64,000 bases of DNA from CAYNRA01 sp046296415 (GTDB lineage Bacteria; Bacteroidota; Bacteroidia; Cytophagales; Spirosomataceae): the NCBI GenBank assembly GCA_046296415.1, contig JBKBLN010000001.1, positions 1,116,001-1,180,000 on the forward strand, in the 5' to 3' direction. Positions 33,652-43,044 of the stretch are shown in pieces (within the stretch, counting starts at the first letter, position 1; the number at the start of each line of letters is the position of its first letter). Below the pieces are notes generated by a model. The model worked only from the letters and a program-made list of their open reading frames with translations, made no database searches and had not been told where the DNA came from. Made by a program: the position numbers and the translations under genes.

Positions 33652-35205
33652 ATGTCAACGAACCACCAAAAACGACACAAATTAGCGGCTAAAAATGCAG
33701 AGGCCATGCAAGCTGGCGGTGCAAACCGAATCGCCGCACAGCATAAAAAAGGGAAAATGACCGCACGAGAGCGAATTCTCTTCCTTTTGGATGACGGCAG
33801 CTTTGAGGAAATTGGACGCTTTGTTATGCACCGGGCAAAGGACTTTGGTCTGGATAAAGAACATTACCTGGGTGATGGTGTTATCACAGGGTTTGGTACG
33901 ATAGGTGGTCGGATGGTTTTTGTATTTGCCCAAGATTTTACCGTCTTCGGGGGGTCTTTGTCGGAAACCTATGCCGAGAAAATTTGTAAAATCATGGACA
34001 TGGCCATGAAAAACGGTGCGCCTGTGATCGGGCTGAATGATTCCGGTGGTGCTCGAATCCAAGAAGGGGTCAACTCCCTGGCAGGATACGCCGATATTTT
34101 TTACCGGAATACCCTAGCCTCCGGCGTGATTCCTCAGATCTCAGCCATTATGGGGCCTTGTGCGGGGGGAGCCGTTTATTCACCCGCTCTAACTGACTTT
34201 GTGTACATGGTTGAGCAAACTTCGTACATGTTTGTAACCGGCCCCAATGTCGTCAAAACAGTCACCCATGAAGACGTGACTGCCGAGGAATTGGGAGGTG
34301 CCCAAACACACGCCACCAAGTCGGGTGTGACGCACTTTGTTGCACCTAATGAGATTCAAGCCCTTCTAGATATTCAGCGTTTATTTTCTTTTTTACCCTC
34401 CAACTGCGAAGAGCAACCGCCACGTTGGGAATATACACCGGCCGAGTCGGAACTTCGGCCCAAATTGACAGATCTCCTTCCCGATAATCCAAATTTGCCC
34501 TATGACATGCGGGATGTTATTCACGAAATTGTCGATGAGGGCGACTTTTTGGAAGTCCATGCTCAATTTGCAGAAAATATGGTGGTAGGCTTCGCGCGAA
34601 TCGCTGGTCGGCCCATCGGAATATTAGGGAATCAACCAGCCGTTTTGGCTGGGGTCCTTGATATCCACGCAAGCTTGAAAGGTGCGCGCTTTGTTCGGTT
34701 TTGTGATTCATTTAATATTCCCCTGCTCGTGTTGGAGGATGTCCCTGGATTCTTACCCGGAACCGATCAAGAATGGAACGGTATTATTAATCACGGAGCT
34801 AAATTACTCTATGCACTCTGCGAAGCCACAGTGCCTCGAATCACGGTGATCACCCGAAAAGCTTACGGCGGAGCTTATTGTGTGATGAATTCCAAACACA
34901 TCGGCGCCGATCTAAACTATGCCTGGCCCACTGCCGAAATCGCCGTTATGGGCGCAGCTGGAGCTGCTGAAATTATTTTTAGAAAAGAAATTCAAGAAGC
35001 TGAAAATCCAGTCGCCAAATTGGCCGAAAAAGTCGAGGAATATACCGACAAGTTCGCAAATCCCTACAAAGCAGCCCACCGTGGGTATGTTGATGAGGTG
35101 ATTTACCCAGAGGAAACCCGTGAAAAATTAATTCGAGCTTTTCATTTACTTGAAAACAAGGTAGCGCAACTTCCCCGAAAAAAACACGGAAATATTCCTT
35201 TATAA
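33652..35205 (+). CDS. Acyl-CoA (propionyl-CoA type) carboxylase carboxyltransferase subunit beta
   Basis: 517 residues from ATG 33652 (MSTNHQKRHKLAAKNAEA), which matches the usual length; the earlier in-frame ATG at 33580 adds a non-conserved stretch. It transfers the carboxyl group from biotin to propionyl- or acetyl-CoA. Seen: GKMTARERILFLLDDGSFEE, the first crotonase-fold oxyanion region GGARIQEGVNSLAGYADIF and GPCAGGAVYSPALTDFVYM, and the second half with LVLEDVPGFLPGTDQEWNGI and TRKAYGGAYCVMNSKHIGAD. The biotin carboxylase and biotin carrier subunits are not next to it, so they must lie elsewhere. Confidence 0.93.
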   Translation: MSTNHQKRHKLAAKNAEAMQAGGANRIAAQHKKGKMTARERILFLLDDGSFEEIGRFVMHRAKDFGLDKEHYLGDGVITGFGTIGGRMVFVFAQDFTVFGGSLSETYAEKICKIMDMAMKNGAPVIGLNDSGGARIQEGVNSLAGYADIFYRNTLASGVIPQISAIMGPCAGGAVYSPALTDFVYMVEQTSYMFVTGPNVVKTVTHEDVTAEELGGAQTHATKSGVTHFVAPNEIQALLDIQRLFSFLPSNCEEQPPRWEYTPAESELRPKLTDLLPDNPNLPYDMRDVIHEIVDEGDFLEVHAQFAENMVVGFARIAGRPIGILGNQPAVLAGVLDIHASLKGARFVRFCDSFNIPLLVLEDVPGFLPGTDQEWNGIINHGAKLLYALCEATVPRITVITRKAYGGAYCVMNSKHIGADLNYAWPTAEIAVMGAAGAAEIIFRKEIQEAENPVAKLAEKVEEYTDKFANPYKAAHRGYVDEVIYPEETREKLIRAFHLLENKVAQLPRKKHGNIPL

Positions 35206-35261
35206 TAGGTTCAAAAGGGTATTTATTGTGAGTTTAAAGAATTTTTTTCTATTTTAGACGT

Positions 35262-36566
35262 ATGAAAAAGATTCTTCGAACGTATATAGCCAAGCCGGTA
35301 TCGGCATTTATCACCCATTCTTCCTCTGGAGGAATTGTTTTATTGATTTCCGCCCTGGCGGCTTTAATTGTCGCCAATTCACCTTGGCAAGAAAACTACC
35401 ACCATTGGTGGGAGTCCCGACTCACCATTGGTTGGGAGGGTTTCTCTTTTTCAAAGACGACCCATCATTGGATCAACGATGGGTTGATGGCCCTCTTCTT
35501 TTTTGTCGTGGGTCTTGAACTCAAACGAGAAGTCATTGGAGGAGAGCTATCACGGCCTAAAGATGCACTTTTGCCCATTTTGGCCGGAATCGGTGGAATG
35601 GTGGTACCTGCCGTTTTTTATGTGGTATTTAATTCGGGCCTTTCCTCACTCGATGGGTGGGGAGTTCCCATGGCCACGGATATAGCATTTGCCCTCGGAA
35701 TTATCTATTTGCTAGGTGATCGTGTACCGACCCCAGTCAAGGTCTTTTTAACCGCCCTAGCCATTGCAGACGACATAGGTGCTGTCCTGGTGATTGCCTT
35801 CTTTTATTCCTCCGACATATCCATCCAATCACTTGTAGCGGGATTAGTGGGTGTTGGCGTGTTGGGGGTGGGCAACATGGTCGGCATTCGTAGCTCTTGG
35901 TTTTATGGGGTAATTGGCATTTTGGTTGTCTGGGTAGCCTTTGTTTTGTCGGGTGTCCATGCCACCATCGCCGGTATCTTAGCCGCCTTCATGATACCGG
36001 CCGATGTGAAAATCTCAGAAACTAAATTGGCCCTCAAAATGAAATCCTTGGCTCAAGATCTTGAAAATGCGGAATCCAATGATATTACCCTGGTCACCGA
36101 TGCCCAGTGGCAGATTATTTCGGAAATGAGGAAGTTGACAAAATGGGCGATGACTCCCCTTCAACGCCTTGAGCATGCATTGCATCCTGTCGTCGCATTT
36201 TTTATCATGCCTCTTTTTGCTTTTGCTAATGCGGGTGTTTCATTGGAAGGCTTGACCTGGGAAACCGTTGGGAATCCCGTGACCTTAGGTATTCTAACGG
36301 GACTTTTTCTAGGAAAGCCCATTGGAATCGTCGGAATTTCTTGGTTAACCATTCGATTGGGTTGGGCCAAACTACCCAATCAAACCAGTTGGTCTCAACT
36401 CATCGGCGTGGCTTTCCTCGGCGGTGTCGGCTTTACGATGTCTCTTTTTGTCACCGATTTGGCCTTTACCTCGAGCGAATTGATCACCCAAGCCAAGGTT
36501 GGAATTTTAATCGCTTCCCTTGTTGCGGGTGTGGTTGGTTTTTGGTTACTTCGTAAATCATCCTAA
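35262..36566 (+). CDS. nhaA: Na+/H+ antiporter NhaA
   Basis: 434 residues with about 12 membrane helices. Seen: SSGGIVLLISALAALIVANS, HHWINDGLMALFFFVVGLEL, KREVIGGELSRPKDALLPI, PMATDIAFALGIIYLLGDRV with the ATDIAF motif, and the ion-binding aspartate pair in FLTALAIADDIGAVLVIAFF. These are the defining NhaA elements. It exports Na+ in exchange for protons at alkaline pH. The gene follows the carboxyltransferase by 56 bases and precedes a DUF885 gene by 14. Confidence 0.96.
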   Translation: MKKILRTYIAKPVSAFITHSSSGGIVLLISALAALIVANSPWQENYHHWWESRLTIGWEGFSFSKTTHHWINDGLMALFFFVVGLELKREVIGGELSRPKDALLPILAGIGGMVVPAVFYVVFNSGLSSLDGWGVPMATDIAFALGIIYLLGDRVPTPVKVFLTALAIADDIGAVLVIAFFYSSDISIQSLVAGLVGVGVLGVGNMVGIRSSWFYGVIGILVVWVAFVLSGVHATIAGILAAFMIPADVKISETKLALKMKSLAQDLENAESNDITLVTDAQWQIISEMRKLTKWAMTPLQRLEHALHPVVAFFIMPLFAFANAGVSLEGLTWETVGNPVTLGILTGLFLGKPIGIVGISWLTIRLGWAKLPNQTSWSQLIGVAFLGGVGFTMSLFVTDLAFTSSELITQAKVGILIASLVAGVVGFWLLRKSS

Positions 36567-36580
36567 ACGATTCCCAGACC

Positions 36581-38266
36581 ATGCGCTCCCTGCTCGTTTT
36601 CTGTTTCATTCTGAATTCCTATTTTACCTCAGCGAATCCCATCGCACAAAAGATTGAACAATTTCAGGCAGATCGTGGCGCTGTCAGTCGAAGGTATGCC
36701 AATGCCTTCACACCAGAGTATTACGACCGGATGGATCAGTTAATGGTACAAACCCTTGCTGAACTTCGCCAAGTTTCGTATACCTCCTTAGCTAAACATG
36801 AGAAAGTGGATTATCATCTGTTTCAAAATTATTTGAATAAAACCCTGTATTTTCACAGACAAGGGAAAAGTCAACTAATGGAGGTATGGGATGTGGTCGA
36901 CTTTGCAGAGCCCCTTTATGTTTTTGTCAGAAATCGGCGTGATGGGAAAAAACCAAATGCTCCAGAATTGGCTAAAATCATGGCCCAAATGCAAGGGAGT
37001 ATTCAGGTAAAAATCAAACAAGTCAAGACAAAAGGACCCTACTCTAGTTGGCAGCAAGCTGAGTTGGCCAGCCAAGTCGTGGAGGCTCTGCGGCAAAGTT
37101 TAAAAGATGCTTACCAGTTTTATCAACCCTATGACCCTGAATTTGCCTGGTGGGTCCCCGCTCCATATCAAACTCTGATGGGGGAATTGGAGAAATATGA
37201 AAAATTCCTGAAAGATCATTTCCAAAATACCAGTGTCAAGGATGATGGCAGTGGGATCATTGGAAAGCCAATAGGAAAACAAGCTTTAGAGAAAGAGTTA
37301 GCCTACGAAATGATCCCCTATACCCCAGAGGAATTAATCATGGAGGCCGAAAAACAGTATGCCTGGTGTGAAAAGGAAATGATCAAGGCATCAGAGGAGC
37401 TTGGGTTTGGAAAAAATTGGAAAGCGGCGCTTGAACACGTGAAACAAACCTATGTAGCCCCTGGGGAATGGCCTAGTCAAGTGCATGCTTTTGCGGTGGA
37501 AGCTATTGATTACCTGGAGAAAAGGGATCTGGTGACTATTCCACCTCTTGCCAAAGAAACTTGGCGGATGACCATGATGCCAGCGGCCCAGCAAAAAGTA
37601 AGTCCGTTTTTCTTGGGAGGTGAAGTCATTCAAATCGCCTATCCCACAGATGATATGACTCATGCAGAAAAAATGATGAGTTTACGTGGCAATAATCCCC
37701 ATTTTTCCAGAGCCACCGTGCAGCATGAACTCATTCCTGGACATCATCTGCAACAATTTATGAACCAGCGGTACGCTACCCACCGACGTCTTTTTAATAC
37801 CCCATTTTGGATTGAAGGGTGGGCGCTTTACTGGGAATTCAACCTATGGGATAAACAATTCCCACGAAATGCCGCCGACCGCGTAGGTATGCTGTATTGG
37901 CGAATGCACCGATGTGCCCGGATCGTATTTTCTTTGAATTATCACCTCGGAAACATGATGCCCCAAGCTTGCATCGATTACTTGGTAGAAAAAGTTGGAC
38001 ATGAACGTGCCAACGCTGAAGCCGAAGTACGTCGGTCATTTACAGGACGGTATGGTCCACTCTACCAAATTGCCTATATGATCGGAGGATTGCAGTTTTA
38101 TCAACTAAAAAAAGAACTAGTTGATAGCGGGAAATTGACCGAAAAACAGTTTCACGATACCATTCTCCAAAATAATGCCATCCCCGTAGAGTTGGTTCGG
38201 ACCATTCTAAAAAATGAGGATCTTCCCCTCTCGTTCCAAAGTCAGTGGAAATTTTTAACTCGATAA
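36581..38266 (+). CDS. DUF885-family secreted putative metallopeptidase
   Basis: 561 residues with a signal peptide (MRSLLVFCFILNSYFTSANP). The zinc-site motif of DUF885 is present as VQHELIPGHHLQQF near residue 385, and FWIEGWALYWEF follows with the downstream glutamate. The C-terminal region EVRRSFTGRYGPLYQIAYMI is also family-typical. The proteins are presumed peptidases, but substrates are unknown. It begins 14 bases after nhaA and is followed by a small conserved gene with a nine-base gap. Confidence 0.85.
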   Translation: MRSLLVFCFILNSYFTSANPIAQKIEQFQADRGAVSRRYANAFTPEYYDRMDQLMVQTLAELRQVSYTSLAKHEKVDYHLFQNYLNKTLYFHRQGKSQLMEVWDVVDFAEPLYVFVRNRRDGKKPNAPELAKIMAQMQGSIQVKIKQVKTKGPYSSWQQAELASQVVEALRQSLKDAYQFYQPYDPEFAWWVPAPYQTLMGELEKYEKFLKDHFQNTSVKDDGSGIIGKPIGKQALEKELAYEMIPYTPEELIMEAEKQYAWCEKEMIKASEELGFGKNWKAALEHVKQTYVAPGEWPSQVHAFAVEAIDYLEKRDLVTIPPLAKETWRMTMMPAAQQKVSPFFLGGEVIQIAYPTDDMTHAEKMMSLRGNNPHFSRATVQHELIPGHHLQQFMNQRYATHRRLFNTPFWIEGWALYWEFNLWDKQFPRNAADRVGMLYWRMHRCARIVFSLNYHLGNMMPQACIDYLVEKVGHERANAEAEVRRSFTGRYGPLYQIAYMIGGLQFYQLKKELVDSGKLTEKQFHDTILQNNAIPVELVRTILKNEDLPLSFQSQWKFLTR

Positions 38267-38275
38267 CGGGAACGA

Positions 38276-38611
38276 ATGAACTACCATGGCAAAACTTTTC
38301 GGCCGATTCAAAATTCAGAAAATGGTGAAACATCCGAAGAAACTGAATTTCTGTATCAACAACATGGTACCCTTTTGACCTGTACCTACCACGGGGGACA
38401 AATTGTTCGGGGACATATACTAGGACTCGTGGATCCCCAAGGGGTAATCAACATGCACTACCATCAAATCAATACCTTGGGCGAAATCAGAACAGGGAAA
38501 TGCCGATCCATTCCAGAAATTTTACCAAACGGCAAAATACGACTTCATGAGTCTTGGGAGTGGACTAACGGGGATCTTTCCGTTGGGCAATCCATAATAG
38601 AGGAATTGTAA
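38276..38611 (+). CDS. Small conserved cytoplasmic protein (often mislabelled n-acetylglutamate synthase)
   Basis: 111 residues beginning MNYHGKTFRPIQNSENGETS. The chain is built from short beta-hairpin units (GGQIVRGHILGLVDPQGVIN, LPNGKIRLHESWEWTNGDLS) and resembles small Bacteroidota/Firmicutes proteins that databases often call n-acetylglutamate synthase. It contains no acetyltransferase motif and is too short for that enzyme, so I do not accept that name. Function unknown. It is probably co-transcribed with the DUF885 gene nine bases upstream. Confidence 0.7.
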   Translation: MNYHGKTFRPIQNSENGETSEETEFLYQQHGTLLTCTYHGGQIVRGHILGLVDPQGVINMHYHQINTLGEIRTGKCRSIPEILPNGKIRLHESWEWTNGDLSVGQSIIEEL

Positions 38612-38630
38612 CTTTATCCAAATTACACTA

Positions 38631-39785
38631 ATGAAATATGGCCTATTGATCTTTCTCATCTGGGGAGGAATTGCTTGGAATTTTGAAATTCAAGCACAAA
38701 AAAGTAGCTCGTTAAACCAAGTGGTGATAACAGAAGGAAAAGTAAGTTATGAAATCCCGTATGCTTATGAGCTCATGCATGTAGCCATTGCCTTGACCGA
38801 TACCTCGTACCGGATCGAGGGATACTCCGTGTACAATGAATTGGTGGATACCACCCGTTCCTACTACCAAGAGGTCATGAGGTATTTTAAACCCTTTCAG
38901 AATCACGCCTTGGTCTTGGCGCTGAACAAAGAGCTAAAAAAGAATCCCAGTCGCTATGGAAGTAATCTTAAACTAGCCTATAATTCAACACTTGGGGAGA
39001 ATTTTATCAAAAAAAACAATCAAATGCCTTGGGTAAGGCGCCAAGAATTTCTGATCGGCTGTGTTCCCAGATCATTACTTCTTGACTTTGCTCGGGTATC
39101 CAATTTTGAAGAATTCTATTCGAAACACAGAACCTATTATCTCGACGTACTTCAATCTGCGCGAAAATTTGCACGCGTGCACGAACAACAGGTGTGGTTG
39201 GAGAACCATTTCCCAACACAGTATGGTCGATATAAATTAATTCTGAGCCCGCTTATGCAGGGAACTCATTTTACTCAACGTTTCAATTGGAAACATGAAA
39301 AGCAATGCCTCATGTGGATTGCCTCCCCGGATGAAACAAGTATGGAGTCACTTGAGATCCAGTCAGGCCGATACATGTCTATCGTCATGACCGAGATTGA
39401 TCACAATTACGTCAATCCACAAAGTGATCTTTTTAAAAAGCGTATCAATAGCCTTCTTGGGGAGGAATTTCGGAAAAATTGGGTTGTGAGCACCTATGCA
39501 AGCCAAAATTATGGGTCAGGTTATAAAGTATTCAATGAATACATGACCCACGCCGTATACTTATTGTTCACGTCAACCTTGTTTCCCTCCGAGATTCAAG
39601 AGCTTTTAGAAAAGAGTAAAATCCATGGAATGGAAAAAAATCGTGGATTTTACCGATTCGGTGAATTTTATGCAAAATGTCGATCTTTGACACAAAATTC
39701 ATTGAAAAAAGAACCAATTTCTACTCACTATCCCGAGCTTTTGAATTGGATTGCAGATATCAATCATCGAGGTAGTACCAAATAG
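38631..39785 (+). CDS. DUF4932-like secreted protein with a degenerate HExxH-type site
   Basis: 384 residues with a signal peptide (MKYGLLIFLIWGGIAWN ... IQAQ). MTEIDHNYVNPQSDLF near residue 264 occupies the place where related proteins, as I remember them, carry a zinc-binding HExxH site; here the first position is Thr. VFNEYMTHAVYLLF, about 50 residues later, could hold the third ligand. If the family alignment is right, this is either a modified metallopeptidase or an inactive relative. It is preceded by a small conserved gene 19 bases upstream. Confidence 0.6.
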   Translation: MKYGLLIFLIWGGIAWNFEIQAQKSSSLNQVVITEGKVSYEIPYAYELMHVAIALTDTSYRIEGYSVYNELVDTTRSYYQEVMRYFKPFQNHALVLALNKELKKNPSRYGSNLKLAYNSTLGENFIKKNNQMPWVRRQEFLIGCVPRSLLLDFARVSNFEEFYSKHRTYYLDVLQSARKFARVHEQQVWLENHFPTQYGRYKLILSPLMQGTHFTQRFNWKHEKQCLMWIASPDETSMESLEIQSGRYMSIVMTEIDHNYVNPQSDLFKKRINSLLGEEFRKNWVVSTYASQNYGSGYKVFNEYMTHAVYLLFTSTLFPSEIQELLEKSKIHGMEKNRGFYRFGEFYAKCRSLTQNSLKKEPISTHYPELLNWIADINHRGSTK

Positions 39786-39891
39786 GTGGATATTTATTTA
39801 ATAATTTGATGCTCAATCTATTGCAAATGAATTGAGGAAATTGGATATTGAGGTTGTTTAGTCCTCTTTCAACTCAGAACCTCTTTACCTC

Positions 39892-40884
39892 ATGAAAAAA
39901 TTCCTCCCGATTTTAGCTTGGTTAGCTGCTGGTCTTTGTCTAATCCTTCTTGGTTTATTCTCATTTGTCCAAATCAAGTCGTCTTCTTCATTTGAAGCGC
40001 CTCTACCTGACATTCAGGCTAGTCGAGATACGGCTGTCATCGCTCGAGGTCGACATCTCGTTTTAGGGCCTGCTCATTGCGTTTCATGCCATGTTCCTAT
40101 GAACCAGGTAAAGGCAGTGGAATATGGCGCGGTTGTACCCCTGAGTGGTGGGTGGGAGATGGCCATTCCGCCGGGTGTATTTCGGGCTCCCAATTTGACA
40201 CCTGATCTAGAGACAGGTATTGGGAAAAAGTCGGATGGTGAGTTAGCCAGAGCCTTGCGCTATTCGGTGAGCAGTACCGGGGGATGCCTTTTCCCCTTGA
40301 TGCCATTTCAAGAATTAAGTGATGAAGACCTGACGGCCGTAATTTCTTTTCTAAGGTCACAAGAGCCCATCCGAAATGAAGTCAAACCCTCGGAGTATAG
40401 TTTTATGGGAAAAGCGTTGGTGGCGTTTGGTGTCATGAAGCCTGTAGGACCTCACCAAAATCCACCCAAACAGGTGACAATTGATTCAACTGTAGAGTAT
40501 GGCTCCTATCTAGCCAATCGAGTGGCTAATTGCAATGGCTGCCATACCGAGCGTGATTTCAAAACCGGTGCATTTGTCGGTGTACCTTTCTCAGGTGGTA
40601 CTCGATTTTTACCTGATCCGTTTACGGAAGGGTATTCCTTTATTACACCCAATCTTACGCCCGACCAGACCACCGGGATCATGGCTCAATGGGATGAGGC
40701 AGCCTTTCTACGCCGGATGCGTGCCGGAAAAGTCCATAAAGGGTCTCCCATGCCTTGGGCGACCTATGCCAGGATGTCAGATTTGGAGTTAAAAGCGATT
40801 TATCGTTACTTGCGATCATTGGATCCAGTGACCAATCCCATTCAACAAATCGTTTTTGCTCCCGGAGAAAAGCTACCTGAATAA
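39892..40884 (+). CDS. Membrane-anchored dihaem cytochrome c
   Basis: 330 residues. An N-terminal hydrophobic segment (ILAWLAAGLCLILLGLFSFV) anchors or exports the protein. Two haem-binding motifs are present, CVSCH (63-67) and CNGCH (214-218), each starting a cytochrome c domain of about 120 residues. Methionines that could be axial ligands follow each (for example PLMPF and SPMPWA). The arrangement resembles the dihaem subunits of periplasmic dehydrogenases, but no dehydrogenase gene is adjacent. It is followed by a GNAT gene. Confidence 0.88.
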   Translation: MKKFLPILAWLAAGLCLILLGLFSFVQIKSSSSFEAPLPDIQASRDTAVIARGRHLVLGPAHCVSCHVPMNQVKAVEYGAVVPLSGGWEMAIPPGVFRAPNLTPDLETGIGKKSDGELARALRYSVSSTGGCLFPLMPFQELSDEDLTAVISFLRSQEPIRNEVKPSEYSFMGKALVAFGVMKPVGPHQNPPKQVTIDSTVEYGSYLANRVANCNGCHTERDFKTGAFVGVPFSGGTRFLPDPFTEGYSFITPNLTPDQTTGIMAQWDEAAFLRRMRAGKVHKGSPMPWATYARMSDLELKAIYRYLRSLDPVTNPIQQIVFAPGEKLPE

Positions 40885-40888
40885 TTTG

Positions 40889-41413
40889 ATGAATCTTCAG
40901 CCAACACTCGTCAGTCCACGGACTTTACTTACCCCACTCTTGCCTTCAGACCAAGAAAGATTGTACGCTGTGGCCAATGATCCGCTCATTTGGGAGCAAC
41001 ATCCCAATCCAGATCGTTGGCAAAAACCTGTCTTTCAACTTTTTTTTGAGGGGGCACTTCAAAGTCAAGGAGCCTTTTTACTCTTGAATCGGAAGACTGG
41101 GGAAGTTATGGGAACTTCTCGATTTTATGGCTACGACCCACCATCCTCCCTGGTTTTTATCGGATATACTTTTTTAGCGCGGAAATTTTGGGGAACAGGT
41201 ATAAATTCTGAAATCAAAAAAGTCATGTTAGACTATGCCTTTGAATCGGTAAGCCAAGTGCACTTTCAAATAGGGGCAAATAATTTACGGTCTCAAATTG
41301 CGATCGAGCGCTTGGGAGCAATCAAAATTGGAGAGGAAGTAGTAGCCTACCATGCAGAACAGCCAAAACTAAATTTCCTGTATAAACTAACTTCTAATTC
41401 ATTAATCTCATGA
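40889..41413 (+). CDS. GNAT-family N-acetyltransferase (RimJ/RimL-like)
   Basis: 174 residues from ATG 40889, five bases after the cytochrome stop; an earlier in-frame ATG (40856) would overlap the cytochrome gene. Seen: the first strand with LQPTLVSPRTLLTPLLPSDQ, VMGTSRFYGYDPPSSLVFIG (substrate side), YTFLARKFWGTGINSEIKKV (acetyl-CoA pyrophosphate loop), and HFQIGANNLRSQIAIERLGA, which is typical of RimJ/RimL relatives. Substrate unknown. The last four bases overlap the start of the next gene (ATGA). Confidence 0.85.
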   Translation: MNLQPTLVSPRTLLTPLLPSDQERLYAVANDPLIWEQHPNPDRWQKPVFQLFFEGALQSQGAFLLLNRKTGEVMGTSRFYGYDPPSSLVFIGYTFLARKFWGTGINSEIKKVMLDYAFESVSQVHFQIGANNLRSQIAIERLGAIKIGEEVVAYHAEQPKLNFLYKLTSNSLIS

Positions 41414-42225
41414 GCGGCCGGTTTGGTTGGGCCATCTTACTATGGATGTGCATTGGCATAGCCTGTCGGAAACCTCAGGTTCCTACACAAAAATACAGTC
41501 AATATTCCTTGACGGCCCAAGTGAATTGGGAGTCCTATGGGGCGGAGGTCCGGCTTATTAATCCCTTGAAGTGCCCCTTGAGAGTTTGGATCCAAAGCCA
41601 AAGGAATGATTCTTTAGCCAATCAATTCAATCCCCTCGTTTTAAAACCTCAGCAAGACACCATGTTCATTTTACCTTGGCAACAAGAGGCTTTGCGTTTT
41701 TTTTCGAAGTTAGGTGATGTTCGCTCCACGCCGGCGATACCCGAAATGGGTTTGCCATTTCCCAAAAGTAAGGCCTACCGAGTCACCCAAGGCAATCGGA
41801 CTAATTTCACGCACCAAGGACCGTATGCTCAGTATGCTGTCGATTTTGACCTTGCCACAGGCGATACCATTTCTGCTGCCACCTCTGGGGTGGTCGTTGG
41901 GGTGGTCCGTGATTACCACGAAGGTGGTAACGATCCTCGTTGGCGCGATTTCAGTAATTTCATCACCATTTTTGATCCCCAATCGGGAGTTTTTACCCAA
42001 TATGTCCATCTCCAATGGCAGGGTGCTTTGGTGGCAGTTGGAGATTCGGTACGAATTGGCGACCCTATTGGCCTGGCCGGTTCCACAGGTTACTCTACAG
42101 CTCCTCACCTTCATTTTGCTTGTTTAGTCCCGGTTTCTACCCCTGATGGGCTGAAATCGGTCCCCTTTAGGTTTTCGACAGGACAAAAAAGTACCGATCT
42201 CCGAGTCGGAGAGGTCTTACCCTGA
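41410..42225 (+). CDS. M23-family (LytM) metallopeptidase lipoprotein
   Basis: 271 residues. Lipobox GIAC (Cys19) suggests a lipid-anchored periplasmic or surface protein. The peptidase domain (about 115-265) keeps the LytM ligands: His135 and Asp145 in THQGPYAQYAVDFD, and His233-x-His235 in APHLHF, with His200 in YVHLQW as the catalytic histidine. All residues for zinc binding are present, so it is probably an active peptidoglycan endopeptidase. It overlaps the GNAT gene by four bases. Confidence 0.9.
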   Translation: MSGRFGWAILLWMCIGIACRKPQVPTQKYSQYSLTAQVNWESYGAEVRLINPLKCPLRVWIQSQRNDSLANQFNPLVLKPQQDTMFILPWQQEALRFFSKLGDVRSTPAIPEMGLPFPKSKAYRVTQGNRTNFTHQGPYAQYAVDFDLATGDTISAATSGVVVGVVRDYHEGGNDPRWRDFSNFITIFDPQSGVFTQYVHLQWQGALVAVGDSVRIGDPIGLAGSTGYSTAPHLHFACLVPVSTPDGLKSVPFRFSTGQKSTDLRVGEVLP

Positions 42226-42315
42226 AGACGCTCGTTGCTGGTTTTGCACCGCTGAGCCCAGGTAACTTGGCATTTCAGGATATTTCTTATTGTTTTGGGT
42301 TTTCTTGAAAAATCT

Positions 42316-43044
42316 ATGGTCATTTCGGTCCTTTCTTATCTAAGAAGCAAGCGCTTGGTAAACTATTTCATCATTTTCACCCGACTATTGGTTGGATTTG
42401 CGTTTATTCCCTCTGGATTGACTAAATTTTACGGACAACCCTTCACGACGTTGCCTCTGACAAATCCGGTCGGTTATTTTTTTGATGCATTACATCGAAC
42501 CGGTGTATACTGGCAATTTTTAGGAGCTGCCCAATTACTTACCGCCTTTTTATTGATGTCCCAACGGTGGGCCAAAATTGGGAGTCTTTTCTATTTTGGG
42601 CTCATTTTGAATATCTGGCTTATCACCATTGGCATCGGATTTGGAAATACGGTTTTCATTACTTCTGCCATGGTTTTGGCCGGTATTTCGCTGATCGTTT
42701 GGGATTTGGAAAGTTATCTCATTTTGTTTCAAGAAAAGTATGAAATCCCGAAGCGTCCGAGTCCACATCGGATTGATCCCCACTGGTCGATCTTTGGGTT
42801 CGGTATGTTCATCTTCTTAGCCTCTATTTGCCATATTCCCTATGTTTTTCCATCCGTCCGTTTGACTTTTTTAGGGTATGTTTTCACCCCATTTTTAATC
42901 TGTTTGGGTGGTAGTATTTGGATGGTGTGGTGGGATACAAAAAAGCAAAAATTCCTCTCTAAAAACAGAGAGGAATTGAATTTTACCAGCTCACAAATGG
43001 CATTTGATGTGAAAAAGAGTGATCCCGAACCACCTGTAAAATAA
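42316..43044 (+). CDS. DoxX-like integral membrane protein
   Basis: 242 residues from ATG 42316 (a TTG at 42295 is possible but less likely). The N-terminal half is DoxX-like: FTRLLVGFAFIPSGLTKFYG, GVYWQFLGAAQLLTAFLLMS and further helices, giving about six or seven membrane spans. The C-terminus is hydrophilic. DoxX-type proteins have been linked to thiol or quinone metabolism, but the role here is unknown. The last 62 bases overlap the end of the convergent NmrA-type oxidoreductase gene. Confidence 0.75.
   Translation: MVISVLSYLRSKRLVNYFIIFTRLLVGFAFIPSGLTKFYGQPFTTLPLTNPVGYFFDALHRTGVYWQFLGAAQLLTAFLLMSQRWAKIGSLFYFGLILNIWLITIGIGFGNTVFITSAMVLAGISLIVWDLESYLILFQEKYEIPKRPSPHRIDPHWSIFGFGMFIFLASICHIPYVFPSVRLTFLGYVFTPFLICLGGSIWMVWWDTKKQKFLSKNREELNFTSSQMAFDVKKSDPEPPVK

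Noticed and set aside
38276..38611. The name n-acetylglutamate synthase for the 111-residue protein
   Set aside because: It has no GNAT or kinase-like motif and is far too short; the label seems to be a propagated error.
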